From: Phocaeicola barnesiae DSM 18169 = JCM 13652
Lineage (GTDB): Bacteria; Bacteroidota; Bacteroidia; Bacteroidales; Bacteroidaceae
Length of the DNA stretch: 64,000 nt
Direction: 5' to 3'
Assembly: GCF_000374585.1 (NCBI RefSeq)
Contig: NZ_KB894650.1
Location: 124,001 to 188,000 of the forward strand
Shown: positions 9,078 to 19,955 of the stretch, piece after piece
How positions within the stretch are numbered: position 1 is the stretch's first letter
How the letters are laid out: every line of letters begins with the position of its first letter
Made by a program: the position numbers and the translations under genes
The notes under the pieces: model-generated
What the model was told of the DNA's origin: nothing
The model's database searches: none
The model's input: the letters and a program-made list of their open reading frames with translations, nothing else

Positions 9078-9989
9078 TTACAAATCAGCTATTTCCTCTA
9101 GACTCAAACCAGTAATATCCGCAATGTCTTCCGCAGAAAATCCCTTGGCCTTCATACGAACCGCACTTTGCTTCCTGGCCTCTTCTACTCCTTTAGCACG
9201 CCCCTCTTCCAGTCCTTCAGCACGGCCTTCTTCCAGTCCTTCGGCACGACCCTCGGCACGACCTTCGGCACGTTCAGTATGAATATTGTCACGTAGAATC
9301 ACAATGTTATCCAAATGGCGGTAATAAGCCTTCAATTCATCCTTACTCATTTTATCAAGTTTCAAGCGTTCACGAGCGGCATCCAATCCCGGTGCCTGGG
9401 CCTTTTCGGGTATTTCTCCCGTATTCAAATAATAAATCCACTCTTCCAACGGAGTCTTTGCAACCTGATTGAAGTCATTGACTTTCAAAATGTAATATTC
9501 GGGATACAACTGACTCACTGTATCTACCTTGAAAGTCTGGCGTTGGAAAGGAGACAATTCCAACAAATCGTTCTGATGAATGCCACGGAACTCGGTCTTT
9601 CCGTGATAAACGATATCCTTTCCATGCCCCAAAGAGAAATAAACAATGTTGATGCTATACACTTTACGAACTTTGTCATATCCCTCTCCCCGATTGATGT
9701 ATTCTGTCACCAGTTTGGAAGTACCGAAAAGCATGCGTTGGAAATAAGCATATTCATTGTTGTTCTGGATTTCAATCAGCAGCAACGTTCCTTTGGAATC
9801 TTCGGCAAGCATATCCACACGGTTGTACTTGTCGAACTCCTCTTCTTGATTACTCTCGCTTTCCAGCAATTTCTGAATGGTAATCTTGTCGTTCAACAAA
9901 GTGGTCAGAAGGCCTTCAAGCACGGCAAAGTTGGCCTTGTTACGGAGCAGGCGTTTCATCGCCCAGTCAAAACGTATATAGCTGCTCAT
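9078..9989 (-). CDS. Rpn family PD-(D/E)XK nuclease / putative transposase
   Basis: 303-residue member of the recombination-promoting nuclease (Rpn/YhgA-like, PDDEXK_2) family, abundant in gut Bacteroidales. The N-terminus FDWAMKRLLRNKANFAVLEG and the nuclease core YNRVDMLAEDSKGTLLLIEIQN (Asp, then Glu-x-Gln) near residues 55-76 are typical. The C-terminal 60 residues contain a low-complexity tract built from EGRAEG and EGLEEGRA units, followed by KAKGFSAEDIADITGLSLEEI. Family members cleave DNA and stimulate RecA-independent recombination in E. coli; activity here is inferred. There are no flanking inverted repeats that would make it an IS. Confidence 0.85.
   Translation of the reverse strand: MSSYIRFDWAMKRLLRNKANFAVLEGLLTTLLNDKITIQKLLESESNQEEEFDKYNRVDMLAEDSKGTLLLIEIQNNNEYAYFQRMLFGTSKLVTEYINRGEGYDKVRKVYSINIVYFSLGHGKDIVYHGKTEFRGIHQNDLLELSPFQRQTFKVDTVSQLYPEYYILKVNDFNQVAKTPLEEWIYYLNTGEIPEKAQAPGLDAARERLKLDKMSKDELKAYYRHLDNIVILRDNIHTERAEGRAEGRAEGLEEGRAEGLEEGRAKGVEEARKQSAVRMKAKGFSAEDIADITGLSLEEIADL
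9195..9273 (-). repeat. In-gene tandem repeat (12- and 24-bp units)
   Basis: Inside the Rpn-type gene the coding strand repeats a 12-bp unit like CGTGCCGAAGGT about three times. It then repeats a 24-bp unit encoding EGLEEGRA about twice with few changes. All units are multiples of 3 bp, so copy-number change would lengthen or shorten the protein without a frameshift. Confidence 0.8.
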
Positions 9990-10074
9990 ACGGAATCTGT
10001 TTTATTATCTTAGGAACTATGCGAAGATAAACATTCTATCCGAACCTAACAAAAACTCAAGACTTTATTTTCGA

Positions 10075-13000
10075 CTACTTCCTTTGCCGGATGGTCCGTC
10101 GTACCGATCTGGAAACACTCAATACCGGAAGATACAGGAAAATACCGATGACTGACATCACCAGTCCACCGATGGTACCGGCTGCCAGCGGGAACCAGAA
10201 CGGAGTTTTCTCACCAATCAGGAAAGGAACGAATCCCAAGATGGTGGAAACCACAGTCAGGAAGATGGGTATAATCTTCACATTCCAAGCCTTGGTATAC
10301 GCCTGCAAGGGAGAGAGGTTAGGGAAAATTCTCCGGATAGCATTGTGCTCGTTCAGGATATAGATGCTTGCGTTTACTGTAATACCACAGAGCAGTACGA
10401 AGGATGCGAAACCTCCCTGGTCGAAATTGAGTCCGAACAGGTAGAAGGTAAGGAACACCCCGATGTAGGAAATCGGAATCACGAAAATGATGGCCAGCGG
10501 CTGACTCAACGAATCGAACAGGATGGCGGATATGAAGAAGATGATGGCTATCACCACCAGCAACAGCAGGTATTGACTGTTGTCATCCTTGCCCCAGCTC
10601 CAGTAAGCACTGTCGCTCTCCACCGTATATCCCATGGGCAGACGTTTCCGGAGCGTCTCGATGTCCTTCTCCAGCAGTTTCCGTCCCTGTTCCGAAGAAC
10701 CGATGTACTCGTACTGCAGACACAGGCGGTACTGTTGGTTTTCCTTGGCCACCAGCTTCGGTGCCTGCCCCTTGGTCAGCACCGCCAGATCGGACAGTTT
10801 ATACTGTTTCCCGTTCACAACAAACGGTACTGACATGAAGGCCCAGACATCGTAATCGCCACTCTGGCGGGAAGTCAGCCGCAGGTATTCCAGGTTGTTG
10901 TCATAGACAATGCTGCCAGCCAACTGGTCACGCATGAACACCGGACGCAGCACGGCAAACAGGTCGTATGCGGTCAGGTTCTCTTCGGCCATGCGCCGTT
11001 TGTCGAACTCCAGATAGAACTCTGTATAGTCGTCCTTCCACCACGAGAATTCCGAATTGACCGTCACCTCCTTGATACGGCGGTGTGTCAGAAGCAGCTT
11101 CTTCATCTCTTCAGCCCACAGGCTGAGCTCGTCGTAATTGTAGCCGTACATCTTCACCCGGAAACTACCCGCCGATTCACGGACGTCGTTGCTGAAGCCC
11201 TGATCCTGCAGTCCATAGACGGACCAGCTTCCTCCACCCAACGTAAGCGACTTGCTGATCACGTTCGATTTCAGTACATACGGGAATCCCGTATGGCTGT
11301 ATTCCTTCTTGAAATACACTTGGATAGCCGCTCTACGGGCATTATAGACTGATGTCTGGAACTGACGTATCTCCTTGAATTCACTCAGATACGTCTCCAT
11401 CTTCTTGATGAGCACATTCATCTGCTCCAGCGTACTGCCGTTCGGCAGGGTGGCATTGATGTAGAGCACCACTTCACCCTCGTCGCGGTTGAAGTAGCCT
11501 CCATCATACACCTTCTCGACAAAGAGCCGTAAGGCACCTCCGAAAGCCTTGTCTACAATTGGTTTTATATCTTCCTTGTATGTGGAATTGTCGAATACCC
11601 TGTTGTACAGTTCTGCCCATTCCCCCTTGCTTTCCGCTTCCTCTATCCTCTCGGGAAGCATGAATACCGGCAGGCCGAACCCCAGTACCAACAGGATACA
11701 GGCCAACACCCGGTAGCGGCACATCAACACAATCAGACTACGGTAGAAACGGGTAAAATACACGGTGCACCGTTTGACCCGCAGCCGCGGATGTGCAGGC
11801 CTGCCCCGTCGCAATCCAATCTTCTCAATCATCGGAGGTACGAAGAACAGGGCAACCAGCAGGGATATACCCAGGTTAATGATGACCACTGCCGCAAAAT
11901 CCTGCAGGTTCAGCCGTATCTTCTCGTCAAGGAAGAAGATGATGACCAATGCGCCGATGGTGGTCAGCGTAGCCGCCAGCACCGACATGAAGGCCTTCAG
12001 GTTACGCCGCCTCAGGATATGGTCGGTCATGACGATGATGTTGTCTATCACCAGGTTGAGTGAAATGGTGATACCGGCCAGCGAATAAAGCTGTATCTCC
12101 AGTCCGAAAGCATAATAAAGGATGGCAGCTACGGCGATATTCACACTCAGTCCCGTAACGATGAGAAACAGATACCTCAGGTTACGGGTGATGACAGCCA
12201 CGAAAAGCAGCAGGATAAGCACGGTGATTCCCGTACGGAAATAGATGGTGTCCAGCTCCTTGCTGATGTATTCCGTAGCGTCATAACCGGTATGTATCTC
12301 ATATCCGGCAGGCATGATGGCCTTGACCTCCTCCATCACTTCCCGCACTTCATCTGCCAGTGTCAGCTGATTGGCCGTTTCGGTAGCGGTAATGGAGAGA
12401 TAGATGGAATTGAGTCCGTTTATCCGGTAATAGGAAGTAGGTTCCTCCTCGGTGCGTGTCACCCGTACCAGTTTGTCCAGTGGAACGGAATTCCCTTCCG
12501 GAGTTCTGATCTGAATTTCCGACGGACGGAAATCCCCTTCCCGGCCATCCGTTTTCCGCACCAGCCGGATCCATTCCCTGCGGCTGCCCGAATCATATTC
12601 GCAGATACCCAGGAACTCTTGGTCGTAACGTTCCGCAATGGCCTGCTGGATATCCTGCACACCAATCTGAAGGGACGAGAGCTGTACATTGTCGTATTCT
12701 ATCCGCCATTCCATGGGCGTAGCTCCGCTCAGTTCCACCTTGTAGACACCGTCCAGAGCCGAAAGGAGCGGCTTGATCCGGTCCTCGCCGTACCGCTGGA
12801 TGACAATTGGTGTGGCAGGCGCGTTCAGCGTAAAGGTCATGAACGAACGCGCCGCCTGGTCATCGGAACGCTGGGAGGATATGATCGGATAGCTGACTCC
12901 CTCGGGCAACTGCGACCAGAGCTGCCGAATCAGGGTGGACACCTCGAAGCGGGTCATCTCGATGTCGGCATGCTTGTCCAGCTCCACCCGGATATAACCG

Positions 13001-13281
13001 CTTCCATTGTCGGAAGTGGAATAGATATTCCTGATTCCCGTCACCCGTGAAAGCATCCCCTCCAGACGGCTGGTCACTTCCGATTCGATGACGCGGGCAG
13101 AGTTCCCCGGCATGGTGAACGAAACGGTCAGCCCCGGCATGTCGTGCGAAGGCGACAGCTTGACAGGCAGCAGCGGAGCCAGGGACAGCCCTACCAGAGA
13201 CAGGCAGACAAAGGTCACGATCAGGGTGAACGATGACCACCCCACGGCACGTTTACGGTTGTTCTCTTTCATCGCCTGCAT
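10075..13281 (-). CDS. RND efflux permease, pump B
   Basis: Inner-membrane proton-driven RND transporter, 1068 residues, HAE/CusA-like. The N-terminus has one TM helix followed by PLLPVKLSPSHDMPGLTVSF. Two porter halves and two sets of membrane helices follow, including ISLNLVIDNIIVMTDHI (TM4 with the conserved Asp) and GITVNASIYILNEHN. It is the last gene of the efflux operon, and its ATG overlaps the TolC-like stop as TGATG. A second in-frame Met lies 3 codons downstream. It is clearly different from pump A in the same operon, so the two may form a mixed trimer like MdtB/MdtC. The substrate is unknown. Confidence 0.9.
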   Translation of the reverse strand: MQAMKENNRKRAVGWSSFTLIVTFVCLSLVGLSLAPLLPVKLSPSHDMPGLTVSFTMPGNSARVIESEVTSRLEGMLSRVTGIRNIYSTSDNGSGYIRVELDKHADIEMTRFEVSTLIRQLWSQLPEGVSYPIISSQRSDDQAARSFMTFTLNAPATPIVIQRYGEDRIKPLLSALDGVYKVELSGATPMEWRIEYDNVQLSSLQIGVQDIQQAIAERYDQEFLGICEYDSGSRREWIRLVRKTDGREGDFRPSEIQIRTPEGNSVPLDKLVRVTRTEEEPTSYYRINGLNSIYLSITATETANQLTLADEVREVMEEVKAIMPAGYEIHTGYDATEYISKELDTIYFRTGITVLILLLFVAVITRNLRYLFLIVTGLSVNIAVAAILYYAFGLEIQLYSLAGITISLNLVIDNIIVMTDHILRRRNLKAFMSVLAATLTTIGALVIIFFLDEKIRLNLQDFAAVVIINLGISLLVALFFVPPMIEKIGLRRGRPAHPRLRVKRCTVYFTRFYRSLIVLMCRYRVLACILLVLGFGLPVFMLPERIEEAESKGEWAELYNRVFDNSTYKEDIKPIVDKAFGGALRLFVEKVYDGGYFNRDEGEVVLYINATLPNGSTLEQMNVLIKKMETYLSEFKEIRQFQTSVYNARRAAIQVYFKKEYSHTGFPYVLKSNVISKSLTLGGGSWSVYGLQDQGFSNDVRESAGSFRVKMYGYNYDELSLWAEEMKKLLLTHRRIKEVTVNSEFSWWKDDYTEFYLEFDKRRMAEENLTAYDLFAVLRPVFMRDQLAGSIVYDNNLEYLRLTSRQSGDYDVWAFMSVPFVVNGKQYKLSDLAVLTKGQAPKLVAKENQQYRLCLQYEYIGSSEQGRKLLEKDIETLRKRLPMGYTVESDSAYWSWGKDDNSQYLLLLVVIAIIFFISAILFDSLSQPLAIIFVIPISYIGVFLTFYLFGLNFDQGGFASFVLLCGITVNASIYILNEHNAIRRIFPNLSPLQAYTKAWNVKIIPIFLTVVSTILGFVPFLIGEKTPFWFPLAAGTIGGLVMSVIGIFLYLPVLSVSRSVRRTIRQRK

Positions 13282-14768
13282 CAGTAACGGTTGTTGTCAA
13301 AATCGAAACGGTCGGAAAGCGACATGCCCGACTCGAAATCGTGCAGCGTCAGTTTCCGTATCTTGTAATAGTTGAGCCAGTAGTTCTGGAGTGCCTGAAT
13401 GTAGTTCTTCTGGGCCTCCTGCTGGCGGTTCAGCGAAAGGGTCAGACTGCTGATGTCGGCCTTTCCGATGATGAAACGCCGCCGTGTCTGGTCGTATGCC
13501 AGTTCGGCCAGATCGAGCGCTTCCGAAGCACTGGCTATCAGGTCCTGCTGCACGTTGAAATCTTTCACCGTCATCATCACATCCTCTTCCAGACTGATTT
13601 CCTCCTGACGGGCGGCAATCCTCACCACGTTCAGGTTGTTTCTGGCCATGTTGTATTTTCCCTTACGGACCCCCCAGTCCACCAGCGGAATGGAAACCGT
13701 AAGCGATACCAGATCCTGCTGCAGCAGATTCCGGTAGGCCGCTCCCAGGTTGTCCGCTACCTGGTTGAACCCCACACTGGCATTCACGCTGGCATTGAAG
13801 CGGGACTCCTTCTTTGTACGGTCCACTTCCCGTTCGGCTTCCAATACGTTCTGCCGCTGCTCCAGGTAAGCCGGGTTGTTCTCCTTGGCCAGCAGCAGGG
13901 CACGATCGGCCGGAATGTCCACATAACGCGGACGCGACGGCAGGTCAATCTCTATGTACGTGTTCTTGTCCAGGTTCAGGAAGGTGGCCAGTGCCGACAT
14001 GGCGCGCTTGCGGGTAATCTCGGCATTCTTCAGGGTATTCCGGGCATTCACCTTGTCCAGTTTCAGGGTCAGCAGGTCGGCCTGCGAAATGGCAGCAATC
14101 TTCTGGCGCTGCTCGCCGATGGCATACAGCGTATCGGCAGTGGCCAGGTTGACTTCGGCCAGTCTATAGTCGGCCTGTGCCATAGCCAGCGAGAAGAAAT
14201 AGTTCACCGCCTCTTCGGACACGCTTTCCGAATTGTAGATGAACTGCTTCTTCACCTTCTCGAATTTCAACGGTTCAATCTTCCGGTCCCAGCGGAAAGC
14301 GTTGAAGCCCAACAGGTCCTGCTGGTAACCGATACGGAACGGTACCGTAGAGAACTGGGTGGAATTGACATCGCCGAAGTTACGCAAATAGTCCAACTGG
14401 GTATCTACATAGAAGGTACCGCCCAGCAGGTCGAAATTCTGCACCAGACTCAACCCGGCCGCAGCGCTGAACATCTGCTGTTCACGGTATACGTCGATAT
14501 CGGCCTGCGAATCGTAACGCTGGGTGATGTAGCGGTAATACTGCGCCGGAGTCAGGTTCAGCGAAAGGCTAGGCAGACGCGCCGCCTTATACGACCGGTA
14601 CTCCCAATAGCCCGACAGGTACATGTTCTGATACCGGAAGGCCGACAGCGAACTGTCATTGGCCAGAGCGATGATACGCTTCAAATCCAGACGCAACACC
14701 TGCTGCGCCTGTACTCCTGCTCCGCAAAGCACCAGCAGGAGAAGTATGCTAATTCTTCTGAACATCAT
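13281..14768 (-). CDS. TolC-like outer-membrane efflux channel
   Basis: Outer-membrane channel partner of the RND pumps, 495 residues. A signal peptide (RRISILLLLVLCGAGVQAQ) is followed by two repeats of the TolC/OEP domain: LDLKRIIALANDSSL with KAARLPSLSLNLTP, and a second repeat with ENNPAYLEQRQNVLEAEREV. The C-terminus has SLTLSLNRQQEAQKNYIQALQ. It starts inside the last 20 bp of pump A and its stop overlaps the start of pump B by one base, so translation is probably coupled through the operon. Confidence 0.92.
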   Translation of the reverse strand: MMFRRISILLLLVLCGAGVQAQQVLRLDLKRIIALANDSSLSAFRYQNMYLSGYWEYRSYKAARLPSLSLNLTPAQYYRYITQRYDSQADIDVYREQQMFSAAAGLSLVQNFDLLGGTFYVDTQLDYLRNFGDVNSTQFSTVPFRIGYQQDLLGFNAFRWDRKIEPLKFEKVKKQFIYNSESVSEEAVNYFFSLAMAQADYRLAEVNLATADTLYAIGEQRQKIAAISQADLLTLKLDKVNARNTLKNAEITRKRAMSALATFLNLDKNTYIEIDLPSRPRYVDIPADRALLLAKENNPAYLEQRQNVLEAEREVDRTKKESRFNASVNASVGFNQVADNLGAAYRNLLQQDLVSLTVSIPLVDWGVRKGKYNMARNNLNVVRIAARQEEISLEEDVMMTVKDFNVQQDLIASASEALDLAELAYDQTRRRFIIGKADISSLTLSLNRQQEAQKNYIQALQNYWLNYYKIRKLTLHDFESGMSLSDRFDFDNNRY

Positions 14769-17700
14769 GTTTTCTATAGATAAACCAGTAAATCAAAGGA
14801 ATGACAAACAGACTGACCAACAGTCCCACCATCATGGTGCCTATCATGGCAATGGAGAGCGGGCGTTGCAGTTCGGAACCCATATCGGAAGTGAACAGCA
14901 ACGGAACCATGGCGAACACTGTTGTCAGGGTAGTCATGATGATGGCCCTCAGCCGCCGGTGGCCGGCCGTATGGATAGCCTCCAGCAGCGGCATCCCTTC
15001 CTTGCGGAGTTCGTTTATCGAATCCAGTTTCAGGATGGAATCGTTCACCACGATACCGCACGATACGATGATGCCGATGGCCGACATCAGGTTCATGGTA
15101 TGTCCCAGTGCCCAAAGCACCACCAGTCCGAAAGCAATGTCTATCGGTATTTCCGCCAGTACGATAAGTGGCTGTAGAAAGCTTTCGAACTGGGCACACA
15201 GGATAAAGTACATCAACAGTACGGATATAATCAGGATGACGGTCAGTTCACCCATCATCTTCCTGTTCGAAAAGAAGCTGCCACCAAAACTTACGTCCCA
15301 ACGTTTATCGGCCTCTACGGTTTCCCGGACCTGTCCGATGAGCGTCGGGGCATCTTCCACCCCGTAGAAACTGATGGGAATATACTCGCCGTTACGCCCG
15401 GCCGTAATTTCCTTCAGGTCTTCATCGGGCACTACCCTGACCAGTTCCCGGAGCGGTACATACGTCCGTTCCCGGCTCCCATCCTGCCGGTTTTCCGCTT
15501 CCACCAGTGTTTCGGCAAGTACCCGGTTTACACTCTTTTCCTTCCCGGCCATACCGATGGGCAGATACTGCTGGTACGAGCGGAGGGTAGACACCGTATT
15601 GTCCCTGAAAGCGGTACGCAGCACCCGTACCACCTCATTATAGTCCACATGATACACCAGCAGCCTGTCCCGGTCCACTACCAGGTTAAGCTGGCTTCTG
15701 AAGGCCGTCCGCTCCGGTGCCTGTCCGGTTACCTCCGCTATCCTGTTCTCCAGTTCCTTGAGGTCGGAAGCCTGTGGGGCGGAAGTCCGGTCGGCCACCT
15801 GCAGGCGGGCCACCACATTCGGCTCGCCCGTCACGAAAAGTTTCTCGAAGATGGTGACCGGCGGAGAGAAGGTCACCGACGCCTCCGGATAAGACGTACG
15901 GATTTCCTTTTCCAGCAGTACCTTGAGCGGAGCGATTCCTTCAGGCTTTTCCGTCTTGAAATACAGTTCCGCCTCGTCGGCCGACAGGTCCTTTTCCGTT
16001 CCCAGGATATAGTCCTGCATCCCTACGTATGCCGTATGTTCCGTCACCAGGCTGTCCGTGCATCCCAGCAGGGCATTCACCCGCCGATGGTTCTCGTCGA
16101 TGTGTATGTTCTCGTTCCACTCCACATTCACCATCAGTTCGTTCTGGTCTATCTCCGGCATGCGTTCCTTACCTATCACCTGGAACATGAGTACGCACAG
16201 CGGAATGGAAAGTGCAGCCCCAATCAAGGTAAGGCGTTTGTGGGCGAACACCCAGTCGATACCGACATCGTAGAACTTCACCAGCCATTCGTTCTTCAGC
16301 AGATTCTTGAAGCTGGCGGTAAACCAGTTGTGCTTCCAGATGCCGATACGGTAGAACAGCACGTAAAGCACCGGCAGCAGCATGATACCCGTAAAATAAG
16401 AGACCATCAGCCCCGAAGTGATGGAGAAGGCCTCGTCCATGAAGATGGCCCCGGCTATCCCACTCATGAATACCAGCGGCACGAACACCGCGATGGTGGT
16501 GAACGACGAACTCAGCATGGGAGTGATCATCTCCGAAGTACCCGCCACGGCCGCACGCTTCAGCGAATAGCCCTTCTCCCGGTACTGCGAGACGTTCTCC
16601 GTCACGATGATGGCATTGTCTATCATCATACCCACCGCCAGAATCAGTCCCGAAAGTGAAATCACGTTGAGCGAAATCCGGCAGATATAGAAAAAGAAGA
16701 AGGTGATGACCACCGATGTAATCATGGTGATACCGATGACCAGCGGCGAGTGAACGTCACCGATGAAGAACACCGCCACGATGAAGATGAAGAGGAATCC
16801 CAGCGTGAAGTTCTGCTGCAGGTTCGAGATGGTATAGTCCAGCAGTTCCGTCTGGTTCCGGCTGATACTGAAATCGATGTCAGGGTAGATGCTTGCGAAA
16901 TAATCGGTCGTTTCCTTCAGTTCCCGCTTCAGGTTGTCCATATTCTCCTCGCTCTGCTTGATGATGGCCAGGGTCACCGCCCGTCTGCCTCCTGCCAGCG
17001 AACGGCCGGTCTCATTCTGTGTCACGATCTGCACGCTGCATACATCCTTGAGCTGCAGGATACGTCCGTCAGCGTTGAAGTAGATATTTTCTACATCCTC
17101 GGACGTACGCAGTAACGACGCGATACGGATGTTGTACTCGTAATAGCCGTCGCGCACCAGCATACTTCCCGGCTCCACATTGTTAGCGGAAAGGATATTC
17201 TCCAGATCGGCAATTCCCATGCCGATTGCTTCCAGCCGGTCCACGTCGGGCACGATACGCAACATCCGTTGCGGTACTCCCGTCATATCGGCCATGGCCA
17301 CCTGCGGGAGCTGTTCGATGCGCCGCTTCACGACGTTCTCCGCCAGCTCGCACATATCCATGAATCCCGGTCGTCAGTCTCCGCATAAGGCACATCCTGT
17401 TTCAGTGTAAGGTTCAGGTAAAATACGGGGATGTCCGTAGCGCTGGCCTTCACCGCCTTGGGACGGACCGCATCTTTCGGAAGGCTGTTCATGGCAGCGT
17501 CTATCTTTTCGTTCACCTCAATGAAGGCAAGGTCCGTATTCGTACCGAACTCGAACGACAGCCGGATGATACCCGACCCGTCCCGCGTCTCACTCCTCAG
17601 TTCACTAAGGCCCGATACCTGCATGAGTTGCCGGCGCACGGGAGCCACCATCGTGTTCTCCAGTTCGCGTGCCGAAGCGTTCTCGCTGCTCACCTGGATG

Positions 17701-17831
17701 GTAATCTGCGGAATGTCGATGTCCGGAAGGAGCGATACAGGCAGCGAAAAATATGTCACCAGCCCGACGATGAAACAGGCCGTAAACGCCATGAGCACCG
17801 CTATCGGTCTATGTATTAGAAATTTTACCAT
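14749..17831 (-). pseudogene. RND efflux permease, pump A, broken by a frameshift
   Basis: The coding strand reads MVKFLIHRPIAVLMAF from 17831 and keeps RND homology through AVKASATDIPVFYLNLTL. It then leaves frame near 17362-17375. The rest of the protein continues in another frame from about 17361 (MDMCELAENVVKRR) to the stop at 14749. Adding one base would restore a single protein of about 1027 residues, normal for RND pumps. The TM4 motif GMMIDNAIIVTENV and the second half are intact. As read, the gene makes a 167-residue fragment plus a possible 870-residue internal product. This is either real inactivation or an assembly/sequencing indel. Confidence 0.88.
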
Positions 17832-17857
17832 GAGTGTAGTATTTTTTCGGATTCATG

Positions 17858-18954
17858 TCATTGCTTGTCGGATGAAGTAGCAGTCACGACCTTGACGGGA
17901 GCTTCGTGTGCCAGGTTCACATTACCGGTCACGATAACCTGTGCCCCCTCCTCCATTCCGTCACCCGTCACGGTATAACCGGTCATGTTCTCCAGTCCGG
18001 TCGTGATGTAGTTCCACATGGCCTTTCCGTCCTTCAGGGTAAACACCACCTGCTTGCCCGACCGCATCACGACAGCGGTTTTCGGAATCACAAACACATT
18101 GTCTACCGAACGCTTCACGCTCACCCTGACATTCATTCCGTCGAACAGCCCGGCATTCCCCTCCACCGAGGCCTTCACCTTCACCATTCCGTTCTCGTCC
18201 ACCAGGGGATTGATTTCGGACACCTTTCCATGGCAAGGCCGTACCGTGGCCGAATAAGGTGTCACCTCCACCCGGTCTCCCCGGCTTATCAGCGGCAGTT
18301 CGCTTTCCAATACCGTAAAAGCCACTTCCATACTCCCGTCCCGATTATCCGGCAGAAAGGTTCCGTTCCATCCGGCCGGTTAAAGCTCCGTCCCGTAAGG
18401 TTGGCCACCACTCCGTCGAACGGGGCCGTCAGCACCGCCTGTTCCAGCTCATACCGGGCCAGTTCGTAATTCGCACGGCTCTGTCCGTAGCCGCTTTTCA
18501 CCTCCGCCAGCTTCACGATGTCCGCCGGAATCTCCTGCATACGGTCCGGAGCATATCCCTGGCCTATCAGCACGTCCTGCATTTCCAGTTCCGCCTGTTT
18601 CAAGGAGTTCTCCGCCTGTTCCAGCTTGTTTCTGAGGGTAAAAAGATCCAGTTCGGCCAGCTTCTGCCCCCGATTCACCCGGTCGCCGTTCTTCACGTAG
18701 ACGTGTGCCACAGGCTCCGATGTTATCCGGAAACTCAAATCGGCCTGCTGCCGTGCCTCCACCTTTCCGTTGCTGACCAGTTCATGACTGAAAGTTGTCT
18801 TCTTCAGCGTCATGACGGTCACCTCGTTCTGTTGCGCAGGCAGTACCGTTTCCACTCCCTCCTTGTCAGTCCCTTCGTTCTTGTCACCACTGCAGGCAGC
18901 CAACAGCCCTGCGGCAAACAGCGCCAACGGGTATCTGTAGATTTGTTTTCTCAT
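17858..18954 (-). pseudogene. RND periplasmic adaptor (MFP), broken by a frameshift
   Basis: Membrane-fusion lipoprotein linking the pumps to the TolC-like channel. The first part starts at 18954 with a lipobox at Cys21 (LFAAGLLAAC). It has the barrel-sandwich lipoyl motif and coiled coil (NRGQKLAELDLFTLRNKLEQ) and VLTAPFDGVVANLTGR. Frame is lost near 18340-18345, after EPFCRII. The remaining beta-barrel and C-terminal part continues in another frame from 18331 (MEVAFTVLESELP) to 17858. Restoring one base, for example a C giving Arg before DGSMEVAF, yields about 365 residues, the usual length. This is the first gene of the operon and the second in a row with a one-base loss. Confidence 0.88.
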
Positions 18955-19066
18955 AGTATCTGTTGTTTGATGAATATTCGTTTTTCTAATCGTTGTCTGT
19001 GTCCTTCATTTCCCCTGATGTGCCGGTCTTTTCTGATTTTTGGCCCTCCAGCAGACGAAGAACACA

Positions 19067-19074
19067 CAAATCTA
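19067..19074 (-). promoter_or_regulatory. Promoter -7 box of the RND efflux operon
   Basis: Minus-strand TAGATTTG matches TAnnTTTG. A TTG at 19095-19097 lies 20 bp upstream, the expected -33 spacing. The leader to the adaptor ATG at 18954 is about 105 nt. Confidence 0.65.
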
Positions 19075-19326
19075 CGAAATATTCGCAATAAATACAATAA
19101 AGCCGTTCTCTTTTCTCAATTATGGATTATATCCAGGTCATCTTCACCAGGTCAATAATCTCTCCTCCTTTCTTTTCTGATGTATACGATGTCAACAGAT
19201 TCTGATCCGATACACTAAAATTATAATCTACAAACAGAAAGTCCTGGAATTGAAAAAAACAATTTGATAGATTATTTCGCAGATGGGAACAGAAATACCA
19301 TTTTGTCATTTTGATAAAATTAAAGG

Positions 19327-19384
19327 CTGAGAATCGCTTGATTCCGTACTCCCCTAAATCACATCGGTTAAACGCGATTCTCAG
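19327..19384. repeat. 11-bp inverted repeat in the gene-free region
   Basis: CTGAGAATCGC at 19327-19337 is repeated perfectly inverted as GCGATTCTCAG at 19374-19384 across a 36-nt spacer. No T tract follows on either strand, so it is not an obvious intrinsic terminator. Confidence 0.75.
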
Positions 19385-19947
19385 AGATTCCCAAATTATC
19401 AAAAAGTCACGAATAGCACTATACAGAAGATTATTTATCACAAAATCTTTTTACTTCATATCTTTATTTAGCCGATAGAAGCATAAAGCAACTTCCTGTC
19501 AAACAAAAATTGTTGTCAGTATCATACCAAACAGCTTCCTTCAAGGTTCGAAAAAGCGATTTCAGGTGTATTTTTAAAAATGCCTGGACATCCTCACTCG
19601 CTTTCCTAGGAGTTTTCATCATTTTCTCTGGAAGAAAAAATTTTTCTTCCGCATGTTTTCTGATATTTCCTGGAACTATCCGAACGTCAAATTCGGTATA
19701 AAAACTAGTTTTTCCGTATATATATGCAAAAACCGCAATATATTCCATGCCAGATTAAAGAATTACGTCAATGCCACGGTCAGCAGTTTGGTAAAATTCA
19801 AGACATTTTCATACTAAATCAAAGGTTCTACCAACTTTTTGAATCTAGGAATCCTATCGGCTAAATACTTCCATAAGAATATTTCCCAACGGAATCAAGC
19901 AGAACACTTTTAAACGTGTCAGATTAGGAATTGCGCCGAATAAATCT

Positions 19948-19955
19948 TATCTTTG
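19948..19955 (+). promoter_or_regulatory. -7 box TATCTTTG upstream of the AAA-ATPase gene
   Basis: Full TAnnTTTG match, 31 bp before the ATG at 19987. A TTG at 19931-19933 is closer than the ideal -33 spacing. Confidence 0.55.

Noticed and set aside
9078..9989. Insertion sequence around the Rpn-type gene
   Set aside because: No terminal inverted repeats or target duplications were found; the flanking hairpin is a terminator.
13233..14783. 516-residue plus-strand open frame
   Set aside because: Antisense shadow of the TolC-like gene; His/Gln/Arg-rich with no family motif.
19127..19748. Two small minus-strand frames of 104 and 94 residues
   Set aside because: No motif, no clear promoter and Phe/Asn-rich composition. 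I describe the region but do not call genes.
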